Origin: Collinsella sp.
GTDB taxonomy: Bacteria; Actinomycetota; Coriobacteriia; Coriobacteriales; Coriobacteriaceae
Length of the DNA: 64,000 nucleotides
Reading direction: 5' to 3'
Assembly: GCA_019414205.1 (NCBI GenBank)
Contig: DXML01000024.1
Location: forward strand, 6,598-70,597
The notes below the pieces were generated by a model that saw only the letters and a program-made list of their open reading frames with translations, searched no databases and was not told the DNA's origin. Shown piece after piece: positions 8,826-17,714 of the stretch. Each line of letters begins with the position of its first letter. The first letter of the stretch is position 1. The position numbers and the translations under genes were made by a program.

Positions 8826-9444
8826 GTTCTTGAACCGGCTGGGCGAGCTTCTGGCCTGCCTGCCGGCAGATCAGGTAAAAGAAACGCAGGAGTTCTACGC
8901 GGAGGCCATCGCCGACCGTATGGAGGACGGCATGACAGAGGCCGAGGCTGTGGCCGCCATGGGCACGCCCGGTGAGGTCGCCGAGGCAACGCTCGACGAA
9001 CTGCCCGCCGTGCCGCGCGCGATCGCGAGGACCAAGCGCAAGAGCACGGCACTTCTATGGGCGCTCGCCATCGTGGGCTCTCCGGTATGGATTCCGCTGC
9101 TGCTCGCGTTCGTCGCCGTTGCCGCTGCAGTCTACATCTGTATTTGGGTTCTTGCGCTCTGCGTGTGGATCGTGGCTGCGGCATTCGGGGGCGCGGGCCT
9201 GGTAGGGCTCCTGTTCACCGTGGACGGCATCATTATCGGGCATGTTCCGTACGTTTTGGCCTCGATGGGAATGGGATTCGCTTCCATCGGTGTGGCGCTC
9301 CTCACGGGAGCCGGCGCCTGGACGGCGTCCAAGCAGATCGCGCGCCTCTCTGCCCTTTGGGCGAAGAAAGCCGTTTCGCCCTTCTGGAAAGATCGAGGCA
9401 ATAAGAGCCGCATGGGCGCCGAAGCGGCGCCGCTCACGGCATAG
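8812..9444 (+). CDS. DUF1700 (HAAS-type) membrane protein
   Basis: A 210-residue protein. The N-terminal 70 residues form the DUF1700/HAAS helical domain (EFLNRLGELLACLP followed by EFYAEAIADRMEDG and EAVAAMGTPGEVA). Four hydrophobic segments follow at about residues 80-110, 115-140 and 150-175, with a basic C-terminal tail. Such proteins are encoded next to PadR regulators and are thought to transmit or modulate envelope-stress signals, but no biochemical function is established. It overlaps the padR stop codon by 14 bp and precedes a small membrane protein. Confidence 0.85.
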   Translation: MTRDEFLNRLGELLACLPADQVKETQEFYAEAIADRMEDGMTEAEAVAAMGTPGEVAEATLDELPAVPRAIARTKRKSTALLWALAIVGSPVWIPLLLAFVAVAAAVYICIWVLALCVWIVAAAFGGAGLVGLLFTVDGIIIGHVPYVLASMGMGFASIGVALLTGAGAWTASKQIARLSALWAKKAVSPFWKDRGNKSRMGAEAAPLTA

Positions 9445-9458
9445 GAAGGAGTGCAAAC

Positions 9459-9722
9459 ATGTCCAGCGTAAAAAGGATTTACCTTGCCGTAGCGGGTGGG
9501 CTTGTTGCCACGGGGCTCGTCCTGGCTGCTATCGGATTTGTGGCCTCCGGCTTTAACCTCGCTGTGTTCAACACGCAGATCGACCTGCGCGATGACACCA
9601 TCATTCTGGGTGGTGTTGAAATAGACGACCCGACAGGGCTTCCACTCATCGAGCAGCTTGCCGAGGTCGGCGAGATCCATATTGGATCTGCAACGACTGG
9701 TTCGTCTTCTCCTCGCAAATGA
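9459..9722 (+). pseudogene. Third gene of the PadR operon, probably 3'-truncated
   Basis: An 87-residue frame with a good GGAAGGAG site, one N-terminal transmembrane helix (residues 7-30) and a short extracellular segment beginning DLRDDTIILGG. In PadR/DUF1700 operons the third member is often a 200-350-residue DUF4097-type beta-strand protein with exactly this architecture: N-terminal anchor, then outward domain. Here it ends abruptly after TTGSSSPRK, and the following 500 bp contain non-coding debris and an IS110 transposase remnant. I infer that the gene was cut by a past insertion or deletion. It could instead be a genuine short membrane protein. Confidence 0.55.
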
Positions 9723-10060
9723 TCGAGCTCGTAGCAGCCGTCCCCCCTTCGGGCGCACCACGACGGGCATGAGCACACCGCGCTCGGAGCCTTTTTGCGA
9801 GACCTTCCGTCACGCTCTTCCTGCGTGGTGAACCGGTCATCGACCGACGAGAGGCTGATGGGAATCTCTCGACTTCGGGCCAATCCCGCTCACCGATCTG
9901 GTCTTCCTTCGTGATGCGCACATAAGCGAGCAGACACCGCGCAGAGCTTCAGCGCGGCCGCACTTCCACGTCTATGACGGAGGTGCCCGGCGGCGTCTTG
10001 GCGATCCCCTTGTTTGCAGGCGTTAGCGCGTGGGGATCGCCCACTCGGGGGCCGAGGCCG
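9723..10060. other. Gene-free debris region
   Basis: No frame on either strand here has a convincing ribosome-binding site or recognisable motif. A 90-codon minus-strand frame (9646-9921) overlaps the truncated gene and looks like chance coding. Together with the adjacent IS110 remnant this is best read as the scar of a mobile-element insertion. Confidence 0.5.
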
Positions 10061-10198
10061 CCGAGGACGGCGGCGAACCTCGCGGTGTCATTCGACATCG
10101 CGAGGTTCCCGGACCATGACCACCTGGCCTCGTACCGCGGCATAGCCCCAAGGGTGAGGAGCTTCGGCACGTCGATCAGGGCGCCCGCACAGCGTCGG
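10061..10198 (+). pseudogene. IS110-family transposase remnant (C-terminal transposase_20 segment)
   Basis: Translation in the frame of 10061 gives PRTAANLAVSFDIARF, then PDHDHLASYRGIAPRVRSF and GTSI. This matches the conserved C-terminal block of IS110/IS116/IS902 transposases (GVGPRTAA, then D-I-x-x-F-P, HLASYxGLAP, SGTS). The frame upstream lacks the RuvC-like DEDD domain and the segment after GTSI decays, so only about 40 codons are recognisable. It is a relic, not a mobile element. Confidence 0.65.
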
Positions 10199-10203
10199 CC
10201 GGT

Positions 10204-10225
10204 CCGCCGTTCGGCAGAACGGCGG
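10204..10225. repeat. Perfect 9-bp hairpin beside livF
   Basis: CCGCCGTTC and GAACGGCGG surround a GGCA loop. It lies 6 bp beyond the livF stop and at the end of the IS110 relic. It could be the livF transcription-stop hairpin (no T-run is visible) or a leftover element end. Confidence 0.5.
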
Positions 10226-10231
10226 AAGTCC

Positions 10232-10945
10232 CTAGCCGCCCAGATATGCCTTGCGAACGTTATCGTCGTGGAGCAGCTCTTGGCCGCTGCCGGTCATGGT
10301 GATCTTGCCGGTCTCGAGCACATAGCCGCGTGTGGCGATGGAAAGCGCCATCTGTGCGTTTTGCTCGACCAGGAGCACCGTGGTCCCGGCCTTATGCAGG
10401 TCCTCGACGATCTGGAAGATCTGCTCAATCAGAATCGGTGCCAAGCCCATAGAGGGCTCATCGAGCATGAGCAGCTTAGGGTTACTCATAAGAGCGCGGC
10501 CCATAACGAGCATCTGCTGCTCGCCGCCCGAAAGGGTACCGGCGACCTGGCGACGGCGTTCCTTCAGGCGCGGGAACTGCTCGTAGACGCGCTCAAGGCC
10601 CGGAGCCACCGTTGACTTGGGCTGCGTATAGGCGCCCATTTCCAGGTTCTCCTCGACCGTCATCTGCAAAAAGGCGCGACGACCCTCGGGAACCTGAGCC
10701 AGACCCTTACCAACCAGCTTGTCGGCGGGCGTATGGGTAATGTCCTCGCCCATAAACTTGATGGAGCCGGTCTTAGAGCGTAGCAGGCCCGAGACGGTCT
10801 TGAGCGTCGTGGACTTACCGGCACCGTTCGCGCCGATCAGAGCCACGATCTCGCCCTCGTTAACGTTAAAGGAGATGTCCTTGATGGCGTGGATGGCGCC
10901 GTACCAGACGTTGATGTTGTAGACGGAAAGCATCGGCTCTGCCAT
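10232..10945 (-). CDS. livF: Branched-chain amino acid ABC transporter ATP-binding protein LivF
   Basis: A 237-residue cytoplasmic ABC ATPase that powers high-affinity import of leucine, isoleucine and valine. Walker A GANGAGKST lies near residue 38, the signature LSGGEQQ near 138 and Walker B LLMLDEPSMGL near 160, followed by the LivF-type VEENLEMGAYT segment. The length is normal for LivF (about 235). Its ATG follows the livG stop immediately (10945/10946), and it is the last gene of the five-gene livKHMGF operon. Confidence 0.95.
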   Translation of the reverse strand: MAEPMLSVYNINVWYGAIHAIKDISFNVNEGEIVALIGANGAGKSTTLKTVSGLLRSKTGSIKFMGEDITHTPADKLVGKGLAQVPEGRRAFLQMTVEENLEMGAYTQPKSTVAPGLERVYEQFPRLKERRRQVAGTLSGGEQQMLVMGRALMSNPKLLMLDEPSMGLAPILIEQIFQIVEDLHKAGTTVLLVEQNAQMALSIATRGYVLETGKITMTGSGQELLHDDNVRKAYLGG

Positions 10946-11806
10946 TTAGTTCTCCCCCTTATCCTGCTTACCCAGATACGCCTCGATAACGGCGTCGTTG
11001 TTCTGGATTTCCTCTGCCGTGCCCTTGGCGATGACCTTACCAAAGTTGAGCACGCAGATGCCCTCGCAGATGTTCATAACGAGCGACATATCATGCTCGA
11101 TAAGCATGATGGCGATGCCGAAGGTGTCGCGGATCTTAACGATGTTCGCCATGAGCTCCGCGGTCTCGGACGGGTTCATGCCGGCGGCAGGCTCGTCGAG
11201 CAACAGCAGCTTGGGGTTGGTGGCAAGCGCGCGGACGATCTCCAGACGACGCTGAGCGCCGTAAGGCAGCGAGCCGGCCTGTTCATTTGCCAGGTGCTCC
11301 ATGTCAAAAATGGACAGCAGCTCCATGGCACGCTCGTGGGCGGCCTTCTCGTGCTTCCAATACGTCGGCAGGCGCAGCACGCCCTCAAAGCCGGAGTAGC
11401 GCTCCTGATTGTGCAGACCGACCTTGACGTTATCCTCCACCGTCATGGTGTTGAACAGGCGAATGTTCTGGAATGTACGGGCAATACCCATGCGGTTGAC
11501 CTGATAGACCGACTTGCCCGAGGTGTCCTCACCATCGAGCAGGATAGTACCGTGCGTGGGCTGGTACACCTTGGTGAGCAGGTTGAAGACCGTGGTCTTA
11601 CCGGCACCGTTGGGACCGATCAGACCGGCGATCTCGGTCTTACCGATGGTCAGGCTAAAGTCGTCGACCGCCTTGAGGCCGCCAAATTCAATGCCCAGGT
11701 GGATGCACTCGAGCGCCGGGCGCTGGCCCAGGTCGCGGTCGGGAACGATGGCGCCAGAAGGATACGGGACCATCTTGCCCTTGTTGAACTCAAACTTACT
11801 GGGCAT
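10946..11806 (-). CDS. livG: Branched-chain amino acid ABC transporter ATP-binding protein LivG
   Basis: A 286-residue ABC ATPase, the second nucleotide-binding subunit of the importer. It shows Walker A GPNGAGKTT, the LivG-specific GIARTFQNIRLF, signature LPYGAQRR (a natural LivG variant of LSGGQ), Walker B LLLLDEPAAGM and a LIEHDMSLVM switch region. I chose the ATG at 11806 because GGAGG sits 9 bp before it; the frame could run back to 11833. The first codons overlap the end of livM by 11 bp, indicating coupling. Confidence 0.94.
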   Translation of the reverse strand: MPSKFEFNKGKMVPYPSGAIVPDRDLGQRPALECIHLGIEFGGLKAVDDFSLTIGKTEIAGLIGPNGAGKTTVFNLLTKVYQPTHGTILLDGEDTSGKSVYQVNRMGIARTFQNIRLFNTMTVEDNVKVGLHNQERYSGFEGVLRLPTYWKHEKAAHERAMELLSIFDMEHLANEQAGSLPYGAQRRLEIVRALATNPKLLLLDEPAAGMNPSETAELMANIVKIRDTFGIAIMLIEHDMSLVMNICEGICVLNFGKVIAKGTAEEIQNNDAVIEAYLGKQDKGEN

Positions 11807-12875
11807 CGGCTGCCACCTCCTTCTTGGAAGCAAAGCGGTCCTTAATGCGTGCGAAGAACGCCTTGAGCTGCGGGTTGTTGGTAAAGATCATGACCAGAAT
11901 CAGCACGATGGCGTAGATGAGCATGCGGTAGTCCGAGAACTGACGGAGCAGCTCGGGAAGCACCGTGAGCAACGCCGCCGCGATGACGGAGCCGCGCATA
12001 TTGCCCAGACCGCCCAGGACCACGAATACCAGGATGAGGATGGACGTGTTGAAGTCGAACTTGGTGGCGGAAAGCTGCGAGAAGTTACCGCCGAAGAGGG
12101 CTCCGGCAGCGCCGGCGAGAGCGGCGGAAACCACGAAGGCGATCATGCGGTACTCGGTGACGGAGATGCCCACGGACTCGGCAGCGATCTTGTTGTCGCG
12201 CACGGCCATAATGGCACGGCCGGTACGGCTGCGAACCAGGTTGAGCACGATCACGAGTGCGACCATGACCAGGATGGCACCGGCGAGGAAGGTCGAGTAC
12301 GTCGACACGCCCGATGCGCCCTGCGCGCCCTTGATGATGGCGGTGCCGTCCTCGAGCAGGTGCAGGTCGTCGATCGTGGAGTTACCTGTGATGTTAAAGA
12401 TCACATGCAGGCCGCGGGAGTCGACGCCCACGATAAGGCAGGTGACGATCTCTTTGATGATCTCGCCAAAGGCCAGCGTCACGATAGCCAGGTAATCGCC
12501 GCTCAGGCGAAGGACCGGGATGCCGATCAAGAAGCCCAGGATGGCGGCAGCGATGGCACCGACCACGATGCTGATGATAAGGCGCACCGGATCGGAGGGA
12601 ACGGTGCTCTCCAGCGCGACGGCGGTGACGATTCCCGTATAGGCACCGACACTCATAAAGCCCGCGTGGCCCAGCGACAAGTCGCCCGCGATGCCGACGA
12701 CGAGGTTAAGGGAGATGGCCATGACGATATAGGCCGTGATGGGAACCAGCTGACCGGCGATCATGCGCGGAATCATGTGGTTGGACTGCATAAAGAACAC
12801 GATGGCGAACGCCACAAGGCACATGGCGTACGTAACAAAGTCGTGACGCGTCTGCTTGTCTTTAAGAAACTTCAT
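11796..12875 (-). CDS. livM: Branched-chain amino acid ABC transporter permease LivM
   Basis: A 359-residue inner-membrane permease with eight to ten helices. The conserved LivM block is seen in VGIAGDLSLGHAGFMSVGAY (near residue 60) and in RSRTGRAIMAVRDNKIAAES, the EAA-like coupling region that contacts the ATPases. The ATG at 12875 has an AGGTGAG site; a GTG at 12884 is an alternative that abuts the livH stop. Works with LivH as the heterodimeric membrane channel. Confidence 0.94.
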   Translation of the reverse strand: MKFLKDKQTRHDFVTYAMCLVAFAIVFFMQSNHMIPRMIAGQLVPITAYIVMAISLNLVVGIAGDLSLGHAGFMSVGAYTGIVTAVALESTVPSDPVRLIISIVVGAIAAAILGFLIGIPVLRLSGDYLAIVTLAFGEIIKEIVTCLIVGVDSRGLHVIFNITGNSTIDDLHLLEDGTAIIKGAQGASGVSTYSTFLAGAILVMVALVIVLNLVRSRTGRAIMAVRDNKIAAESVGISVTEYRMIAFVVSAALAGAAGALFGGNFSQLSATKFDFNTSILILVFVVLGGLGNMRGSVIAAALLTVLPELLRQFSDYRMLIYAIVLILVMIFTNNPQLKAFFARIKDRFASKKEVAADAQ

Positions 12876-12884
12876 AACGCTCAC

Positions 12885-13766
12885 CTACACCTTCTCGGGG
12901 ACGTACTTGCCCAAGAGGCCGGCAGGCTTGACGAGCAGGACGATGATCAGAACACCAAAGACGATGGAGTTGGCAAGGCTCGTGGAAATGTAGGCCTGCG
13001 CCATCGCCTCGATGATGCCGATGAGAATGCCACCGACAAAGGCGCCGGGGATGGAGCCGATACCGCCGAAGACGGCGGCGTCGAAGGCCTTGATGCCAGG
13101 CATGGCACCCGTCGTGGGCTGCAGCACCGGCGAGTAGGAGCACAGAAGCACGCCGGCGATGGCGGCAAGGGCAGAGCCGATGGCAAACGTCATCGAAATA
13201 GTGCGGTTGACGTTGATGCCCATGAGCTGAGCGGCGGCCTTGTCCTCGGACACGGCGCGCATGGCCTTGCCCATCTTGGTCTTACCTGTAAAGAACATCA
13301 GACCGGCCATGATAACCAGGCAGGCGACGATGGTGACGAGCGAGACGGCACTCACGTTGAACTTGGCCAAGAACTCCGGCACCGGGAGGGTGACGAGCGA
13401 AGTGAAGTTCTTGGGCGTGGCGCCCCACAGAAGCTGCGCGGCGTTCTGCAGGAAGTAGGACACGCCGATGGCCGTGATCAGAACGGCCAGCGGGCCCGCC
13501 TGACGCAGCGGCTTGTATGCCAGGCCCTCGATGAGAACACCGAGAACGGTACAGACCACACAAGAGAGAATTACAGATGCCCAGCCCGGGAGGCCGAGAT
13601 ACGACGTGGCACAGAACGAGACATAGGCACCGACCATGATGACGTCGCCGTGAGCGAAGTTCAGCATCTTGGCGATACCGTAGACCATGGTGTAGCCCAA
13701 CGCGATGATGGCGTAGACGCTGCCCATGGACAGGCCGTTGACCAGGTATTGGATAAAGACCGTCAT
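12885..13766 (-). CDS. livH: Branched-chain amino acid ABC transporter permease LivH
   Basis: A 293-residue permease, partner of LivM. It opens with the typical LivH stretch IQYLVNGLSMGSVYAIIALG followed by GYTMVYGIAKMLNFAHGD, and has the coupling-loop segment KTKMGKAMRAVSEDKAAAQL. An AAAGGGGG site lies 9 bp before the ATG at 13766; the in-frame ATG at 13775 is too close to that site and the 13880 start lacks one. It is separated from livK by a hairpin-rich 138-bp spacer, which may set the higher dose of binding protein over permease. Confidence 0.94.
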   Translation of the reverse strand: MTVFIQYLVNGLSMGSVYAIIALGYTMVYGIAKMLNFAHGDVIMVGAYVSFCATSYLGLPGWASVILSCVVCTVLGVLIEGLAYKPLRQAGPLAVLITAIGVSYFLQNAAQLLWGATPKNFTSLVTLPVPEFLAKFNVSAVSLVTIVACLVIMAGLMFFTGKTKMGKAMRAVSEDKAAAQLMGINVNRTISMTFAIGSALAAIAGVLLCSYSPVLQPTTGAMPGIKAFDAAVFGGIGSIPGAFVGGILIGIIEAMAQAYISTSLANSIVFGVLIIVLLVKPAGLLGKYVPEKV

Positions 13767-13810
13767 GTTCCACATCCCCCTTTCGAATAGGTTTCCAGTT
13801 AATGTATGAA

Positions 13811-13874
13811 ACAGGGACGTTACACTGTCCCTAGATACCAAGCAAGCAGGGAAGGCCAAACCTCCCCTGCTTGG
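13811..13874. repeat. Two hairpins between livK and livH
   Basis: AGGGAC (13813-13818) pairs with GTCCCT (13827-13832). A second stem AAGCAGGGAAGG (13844-13855) pairs 11 of 12 with 13861-13872 around a CCAAA loop. The first has the GGGAC core found in other palindromes of this window. Lying between a binding-protein gene and its permease, they could stabilise the upstream message or cause partial termination; neither has a T-run. Confidence 0.6.
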
Positions 13875-13904
13875 GATCAAAACCGCTCAATGTAAGGCGG
13901 TCTA

Positions 13905-15071
13905 TTAGGCCTGTACGTACTTGCCGTCGGTGATAACGTACGCCGTGGGGTCCTTCTGGACCTGGCCCTTATCGTTCCAGGTGAGCTTGCCGGTCAGACC
14001 GTCAACGGTAATCTTGAGCATAGCCTTGGGCAGCTTCTCGGCGACCTCGGTCGGGTCGGCGTCGACACCAAGACCGGCCTCCTTGAGGGCCTCGGCCACC
14101 GCGTGCACGCCATCGTAGGCGTCGGCGGCAAACTGGTCGGGGGTATCGCCGTACTTATCCTTGTAAGCGTTGACGAAGTCGGCGTTCTTCTCGTCGTCGG
14201 CGGAGAACGGGGTCATGAGCAGCAGACCCTCGGCAAGAGAGGTGTCGAAGCCCTCAACGCCCAGGATGCCGTCCATGCCGTCGCAACCCATCATCTTGAC
14301 GTCGTAGCCCATGTCCTTGGCGTTCTTGAGCAGGACGGACGCCGGCGTGTAGTAGATCGGCGCAAAGATGAGCGTGGCGCCGGCCTCCTTGGCCTTGGTG
14401 AGCTGGTTGGTAAAGCTCGTGGAGGAGTCGTCCTTAAAGGTCTCGGTATCGACGATGTCGAGCTTGGATGCCTTGGCCTGCTCGGCAAAGGCATCGGCAA
14501 CACCCGAGCTGTACGTATCGCCGGAGTTGTAGAACAGGGCGATCTTGGCGTCTGCATACTTCTCGGCCAAAAACTTGGCAGCACTCGCGCCCATGGTGGG
14601 GTCGGTAAAGCAAACCTGGAAAACCGTGGTCTTGTCCTTGGTGACGTCGAGGGACGAAGCAGAGGGGGTGACCATGAGCATATCGTCGGCGATCTCGCCC
14701 GAGACAGCGACGGCGGCACCAGTCGTGACGGGGCCGACGAGCGCCTGCATGCCCCAGTCGCACAGGGTATTGAAGGCGTTGATAGCCTTCTCGCCGTCGG
14801 CGACGTCATCCTCGGACTTAAGCGAGAGTTTGAGGTCCTTGGTCGAGAAATCCTTGGCGGCAAGCTTGGCACCCTTCTCGGCCGAAACGCCATAGGTTGC
14901 CGCGGCGCCGGTCAGAGGGCCGATGACACCGATCTTGAAGGTCTTGCCGTCATCGGCGGTGCCGCCGTCCGAGCCACCCGACGAGCAACCAGCGAGTGCG
15001 GCGGTGCTGCCGAGCGCCGCAGCGCCGGCGAGAAAGTTCCTACGGCTGAGCGTGCTGTTGATGTTGAACAT
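13905..15071 (-). CDS. livK: Branched-chain amino acid ABC transporter substrate-binding lipoprotein
   Basis: A 388-residue periplasmic-type binding protein (type 1 fold) that captures leucine, isoleucine or valine outside the membrane. The N-terminus carries a twin-arginine motif SRRNFLAG (arginines 10-11) and a lipobox LAGC with the acylated cysteine at residue 29, so it should be exported folded by the Tat system and lipid-anchored. A G/S/D-rich linker follows, then FKIGVIGPLTGAAATYG, the standard start of LivJ/K domains. First gene of the livKHMGF operon; a GGGGG site precedes the ATG. The true ligand could be another aliphatic amino acid. Confidence 0.92.
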   Translation of the reverse strand: MFNINSTLSRRNFLAGAAALGSTAALAGCSSGGSDGGTADDGKTFKIGVIGPLTGAAATYGVSAEKGAKLAAKDFSTKDLKLSLKSEDDVADGEKAINAFNTLCDWGMQALVGPVTTGAAVAVSGEIADDMLMVTPSASSLDVTKDKTTVFQVCFTDPTMGASAAKFLAEKYADAKIALFYNSGDTYSSGVADAFAEQAKASKLDIVDTETFKDDSSTSFTNQLTKAKEAGATLIFAPIYYTPASVLLKNAKDMGYDVKMMGCDGMDGILGVEGFDTSLAEGLLLMTPFSADDEKNADFVNAYKDKYGDTPDQFAADAYDGVHAVAEALKEAGLGVDADPTEVAEKLPKAMLKITVDGLTGKLTWNDKGQVQKDPTAYVITDGKYVQA

Positions 15072-15322
15072 GGTGTCCCCCTTTTTCGCTGGCCGCGGTG
15101 CGGCCGTCTTGCGGTACAGGGCAAACCTTATGGCGCAAACGTTGACAGTTTGTTACGGAAGTCCGTTTGTAGCGAGCGTGTTTCCAATGTTTCCGCAGCG
15201 TTTCGGGGGTGCCGTTTTGTGCGGCTCCTGTTGCCTGGCGAGCACGCGCCCCCGGTTCACGCTAGAATGCACTCAACCTTTAAGCGGTTTATCCATCCAT
15301 AAGATGCACGAAGGAGTTATCT

Positions 15323-16666
15323 ATGAGCGAACCCCTGCGCACCGTGAACGTCGGTCTGATCGGTCTGGGAACCGTCGGCGGCGGCGTGGCCCGTCTGATC
15401 AAGAGCCACCACGATGAGTACCTGGCAGCCTACGGCATCGACCTTAAGCTGACCCGCGCCTGCGCGCTTGCTTGGGAGCAGGCCGAGGCGGCAGGCATTG
15501 AGCGCGAGGCCTTTACGAGCGACTGGCACGATGTCGTCACCGACCCCGCCGTCGACATCGTCGTCGAGCTGATTGGCGGCGAGCATCCCGCAACCGAGAT
15601 CTTCACCACTGCCTTCGAGAACGGCAAGCATGTCGTCTCCGCCAACAAGGCCCTGCTGGGCCGCCATGTCGAGACGCTTGCCGAAAAGGCGCGTGCGTGC
15701 GGCGTGCAGATTAAGTGCGAGGCCAGCTGCGGTGGCGGCATCCCCATTGTCAGCACACTCGAGCACGACCTGGTGGGTAACAAGATCCTGACCATCGCCG
15801 GCATCCTCAACGGCACCACCAACTACATCCTGTCGCGCATGGACGCCGAGGGCGCCGATTACGCTGACGTGCTCGCCGACGCACAGGCTAAGGGCTATGC
15901 CGAGGCCGACCCGTCCGCCGACGTCGACGGCTTCGATGCCGCCAGCAAGACGGCCATCCTCGCCTCCATCGGCTTTGGCACCCGCGTTACCACCGATGAT
16001 GTGTACCAGCAGGGTATCCGCACCATCGGCGCCGAGGACATCGCCCAGGCCCGCGAGCTCGGCTACACCATCAAGCTGCTGGGCATCGCCCGCAACACCG
16101 ACGCCGGCGTCGACGTTCGCGTGCATCCCACGCTCATCCCGGCAGACCATATGCTTGCCAAGGTCAACGGCGCCATGAACGCCGTCTACGTGGTAGGCGA
16201 CGCCGTGGGCGAGACCATGTTCTACGGCGCGGGCGCAGGCTCCTTCCCCACCGCGAGCGCCGTCGTGGGCGATATCCTGTCGCTCTCCGAGCAGATCAGC
16301 CGCGGCGTGGCTCCGCTGCCCGAGATTGAGCCCTATGGCCACAACCTCACCTTTAAGCCCATGGACGAGCTCCAGACCAAGTACTATGTGCGTCTGAAAG
16401 TCGCCGACCGCGTGGGCGCCCTGTCCGAGACGGTCGACATCTTTGCCAAGCACAACATCTCGATCTCGCTCATCAACCAGGTCGAGGACGGCAAATCGGG
16501 CGTCAGCGATGCCTGCTCGGTCATCTTCCTGACGCACCGCGCGCTCGAGAAGGACGTCCAGGCTGCCGCCGCCGAGCTTGCCAGCGTCGGCTGCGTGGCC
16601 GAGGTCGCCAACGTCCTGCGCATCGAGGACGTTGAGGCTTGGACCGAAGGCGTCATGGCGAACTAG
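15323..16666 (+). CDS. hom: Homoserine dehydrogenase
   Basis: A 447-residue enzyme that reduces aspartate semialdehyde to homoserine with NAD(P)H, on the path to threonine, methionine and isoleucine. The Rossmann motif GLIGLGTVGGG is at residues 11-21, the substrate-binding core shows VSANKALL, ASCGGGIPI and ILNGTTNYILS, and the KGYAEADPSADVDGFDAASK signature is complete. A C-terminal ACT domain (VADRVGALSETVDIFAKHNI onward) suggests feedback control by threonine. Start supported by GAAGGAG. Monocistronic, closed by a strong terminator. Confidence 0.96.
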   Translation: MSEPLRTVNVGLIGLGTVGGGVARLIKSHHDEYLAAYGIDLKLTRACALAWEQAEAAGIEREAFTSDWHDVVTDPAVDIVVELIGGEHPATEIFTTAFENGKHVVSANKALLGRHVETLAEKARACGVQIKCEASCGGGIPIVSTLEHDLVGNKILTIAGILNGTTNYILSRMDAEGADYADVLADAQAKGYAEADPSADVDGFDAASKTAILASIGFGTRVTTDDVYQQGIRTIGAEDIAQARELGYTIKLLGIARNTDAGVDVRVHPTLIPADHMLAKVNGAMNAVYVVGDAVGETMFYGAGAGSFPTASAVVGDILSLSEQISRGVAPLPEIEPYGHNLTFKPMDELQTKYYVRLKVADRVGALSETVDIFAKHNISISLINQVEDGKSGVSDACSVIFLTHRALEKDVQAAAAELASVGCVAEVANVLRIEDVEAWTEGVMAN

Positions 16667-16697
16667 CCCAACGCTCGCCTAGCAATACGCGCCTTGA

Positions 16698-16732
16698 GGG
16701 CTCCCGTCCGATGTGGGACGGGAGCCCTTTTG
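16698..16732 (+). terminator. Rho-independent terminator after hom
   Basis: Perfect 12-bp stem (GGGCTCCCGTCC with GGACGGGAGCCC), six-base loop, then TTTTG. Confidence 0.9.
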
Positions 16733-16880
16733 TCACCTGCCCTAAGCACAACGGCAAAGCACATTTGCGCGAGCCGCTCATCGGTAACGCGGGCTACCGT
16801 TCACCGATATGCAAACGCGGCCGATTCCGACTACCGCTACGCTGTGCTGCGAATGTCCGCCCGCGATGAGAGGAAGCACC

Positions 16881-17630
16881 ATGTTGCTCGAGGGCAAGAA
16901 AGCAATCATCACCGGAGGCACACGCGGTATCGGCTATGCCATCGCCTGCCGTTTTATCGAGGAAGGCGCTGCCGTCACCGTCTTTGGCTCGCGCCAGGAG
17001 ACTGCCGACACGGCCGTTGAGAAGCTGACAGCCGCCTATCCCGACGCCAAGGTCTGGGGTCGCTCCTGCGATCTCACCTCGCTCGAAGCCGTGACCGAGG
17101 CCTTTACCCAGGCTGCCGCTGACATGGGCGGCTTGGACACGGTCGTCAACAATGCCGGCATCTCCCAGCGCTCGCCGCTCCTTAACTATACGGCCGAGGA
17201 GTTCGCAAAGGTCATGGACCTTAACGTCGTCGCCGTCTTTAATGGCCACCAGGCTGCCGCCAAGATCATGACCGAGGCCGGCCACGACGGCACCATCACT
17301 ACCACAAGCTCGATGGTCGCCAAGTACGGCCAGCCCTCCGGCGTCGGTTACCCCACGTCCAAGTTTGCCGTCAACGGTATGGTCCAGTCGCTCTCGCGCG
17401 AGCTCGCTCCCATGGGCATCCGCGTCAACGCCGTCGCCCCCGGCGTGACTAAGACCGACATGGTCGCCAACCTGCCCGAAGAGGTCATCAAGCCCATCAT
17501 CGCCACCATTCCGCTGGGTCGCATGGGCGAGCCCGAGGATGTCGCCAACGCCTTTGTTTTCCTGGCGAGCGACATGTCCTCCTATGTCACGGGCGCCGTG
17601 CTCCCCGTCGACGGAGCCGCCCGCTCCTAA
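16881..17630 (+). CDS. SDR family oxidoreductase, FabG-like
   Basis: A 249-residue classical short-chain dehydrogenase. The cofactor motif TGGTRGIG is at residues 11-18, NNAGIS near 93, the catalytic serine in the TTTSSM strand, and the YxxxK pair at Tyr157/Lys161 (YPTSK). PG motif APGVTKTDM and the C-terminal SSYVTGAVLPVDG follow. It resembles 3-oxoacyl-ACP reductase, but also sugar or steroid dehydrogenases; in gut actinobacteria such SDRs include hydroxysteroid dehydrogenases, so the substrate is open. The ATG at 16881 has GAGAGGAAG before it. No other fatty-acid gene is nearby, which weakens a biosynthetic FabG role. Confidence 0.85.
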   Translation: MLLEGKKAIITGGTRGIGYAIACRFIEEGAAVTVFGSRQETADTAVEKLTAAYPDAKVWGRSCDLTSLEAVTEAFTQAAADMGGLDTVVNNAGISQRSPLLNYTAEEFAKVMDLNVVAVFNGHQAAAKIMTEAGHDGTITTTSSMVAKYGQPSGVGYPTSKFAVNGMVQSLSRELAPMGIRVNAVAPGVTKTDMVANLPEEVIKPIIATIPLGRMGEPEDVANAFVFLASDMSSYVTGAVLPVDGAARS

Positions 17631-17675
17631 GGAGCCACAAGCTTTGGCTTCAAGTTTCAACATAGCTCAACCAAA

Positions 17676-17714
17676 AAGGCGCGCCGTCTGAATCAACTAC
17701 AGACAGCGCGCCTT
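17676..17714. terminator. Terminator between the SDR and antiporter genes
   Basis: AAGGCGCGCCGTCTG pairs with CAGACAGCGCGCCTT around a nine-base loop. On the minus strand it is followed by TTTTT, so it best serves the antiporter transcript about 140 bp upstream; it may act on both converging transcripts. Confidence 0.8.

Noticed and set aside
9646..9921. A 91-codon minus-strand gene in the PadR debris region
   Set aside because: No motif or ribosome-binding site and it overlaps the truncated operon gene; most likely chance.
11514..13790. A 758-codon plus-strand frame opposite livM, livH and livG
   Set aside because: It is the antisense of three well-defined transporter genes, is Asp/His/Gly-rich as expected from GC-skewed shadow frames, and has no recognisable domain or ribosome-binding site.
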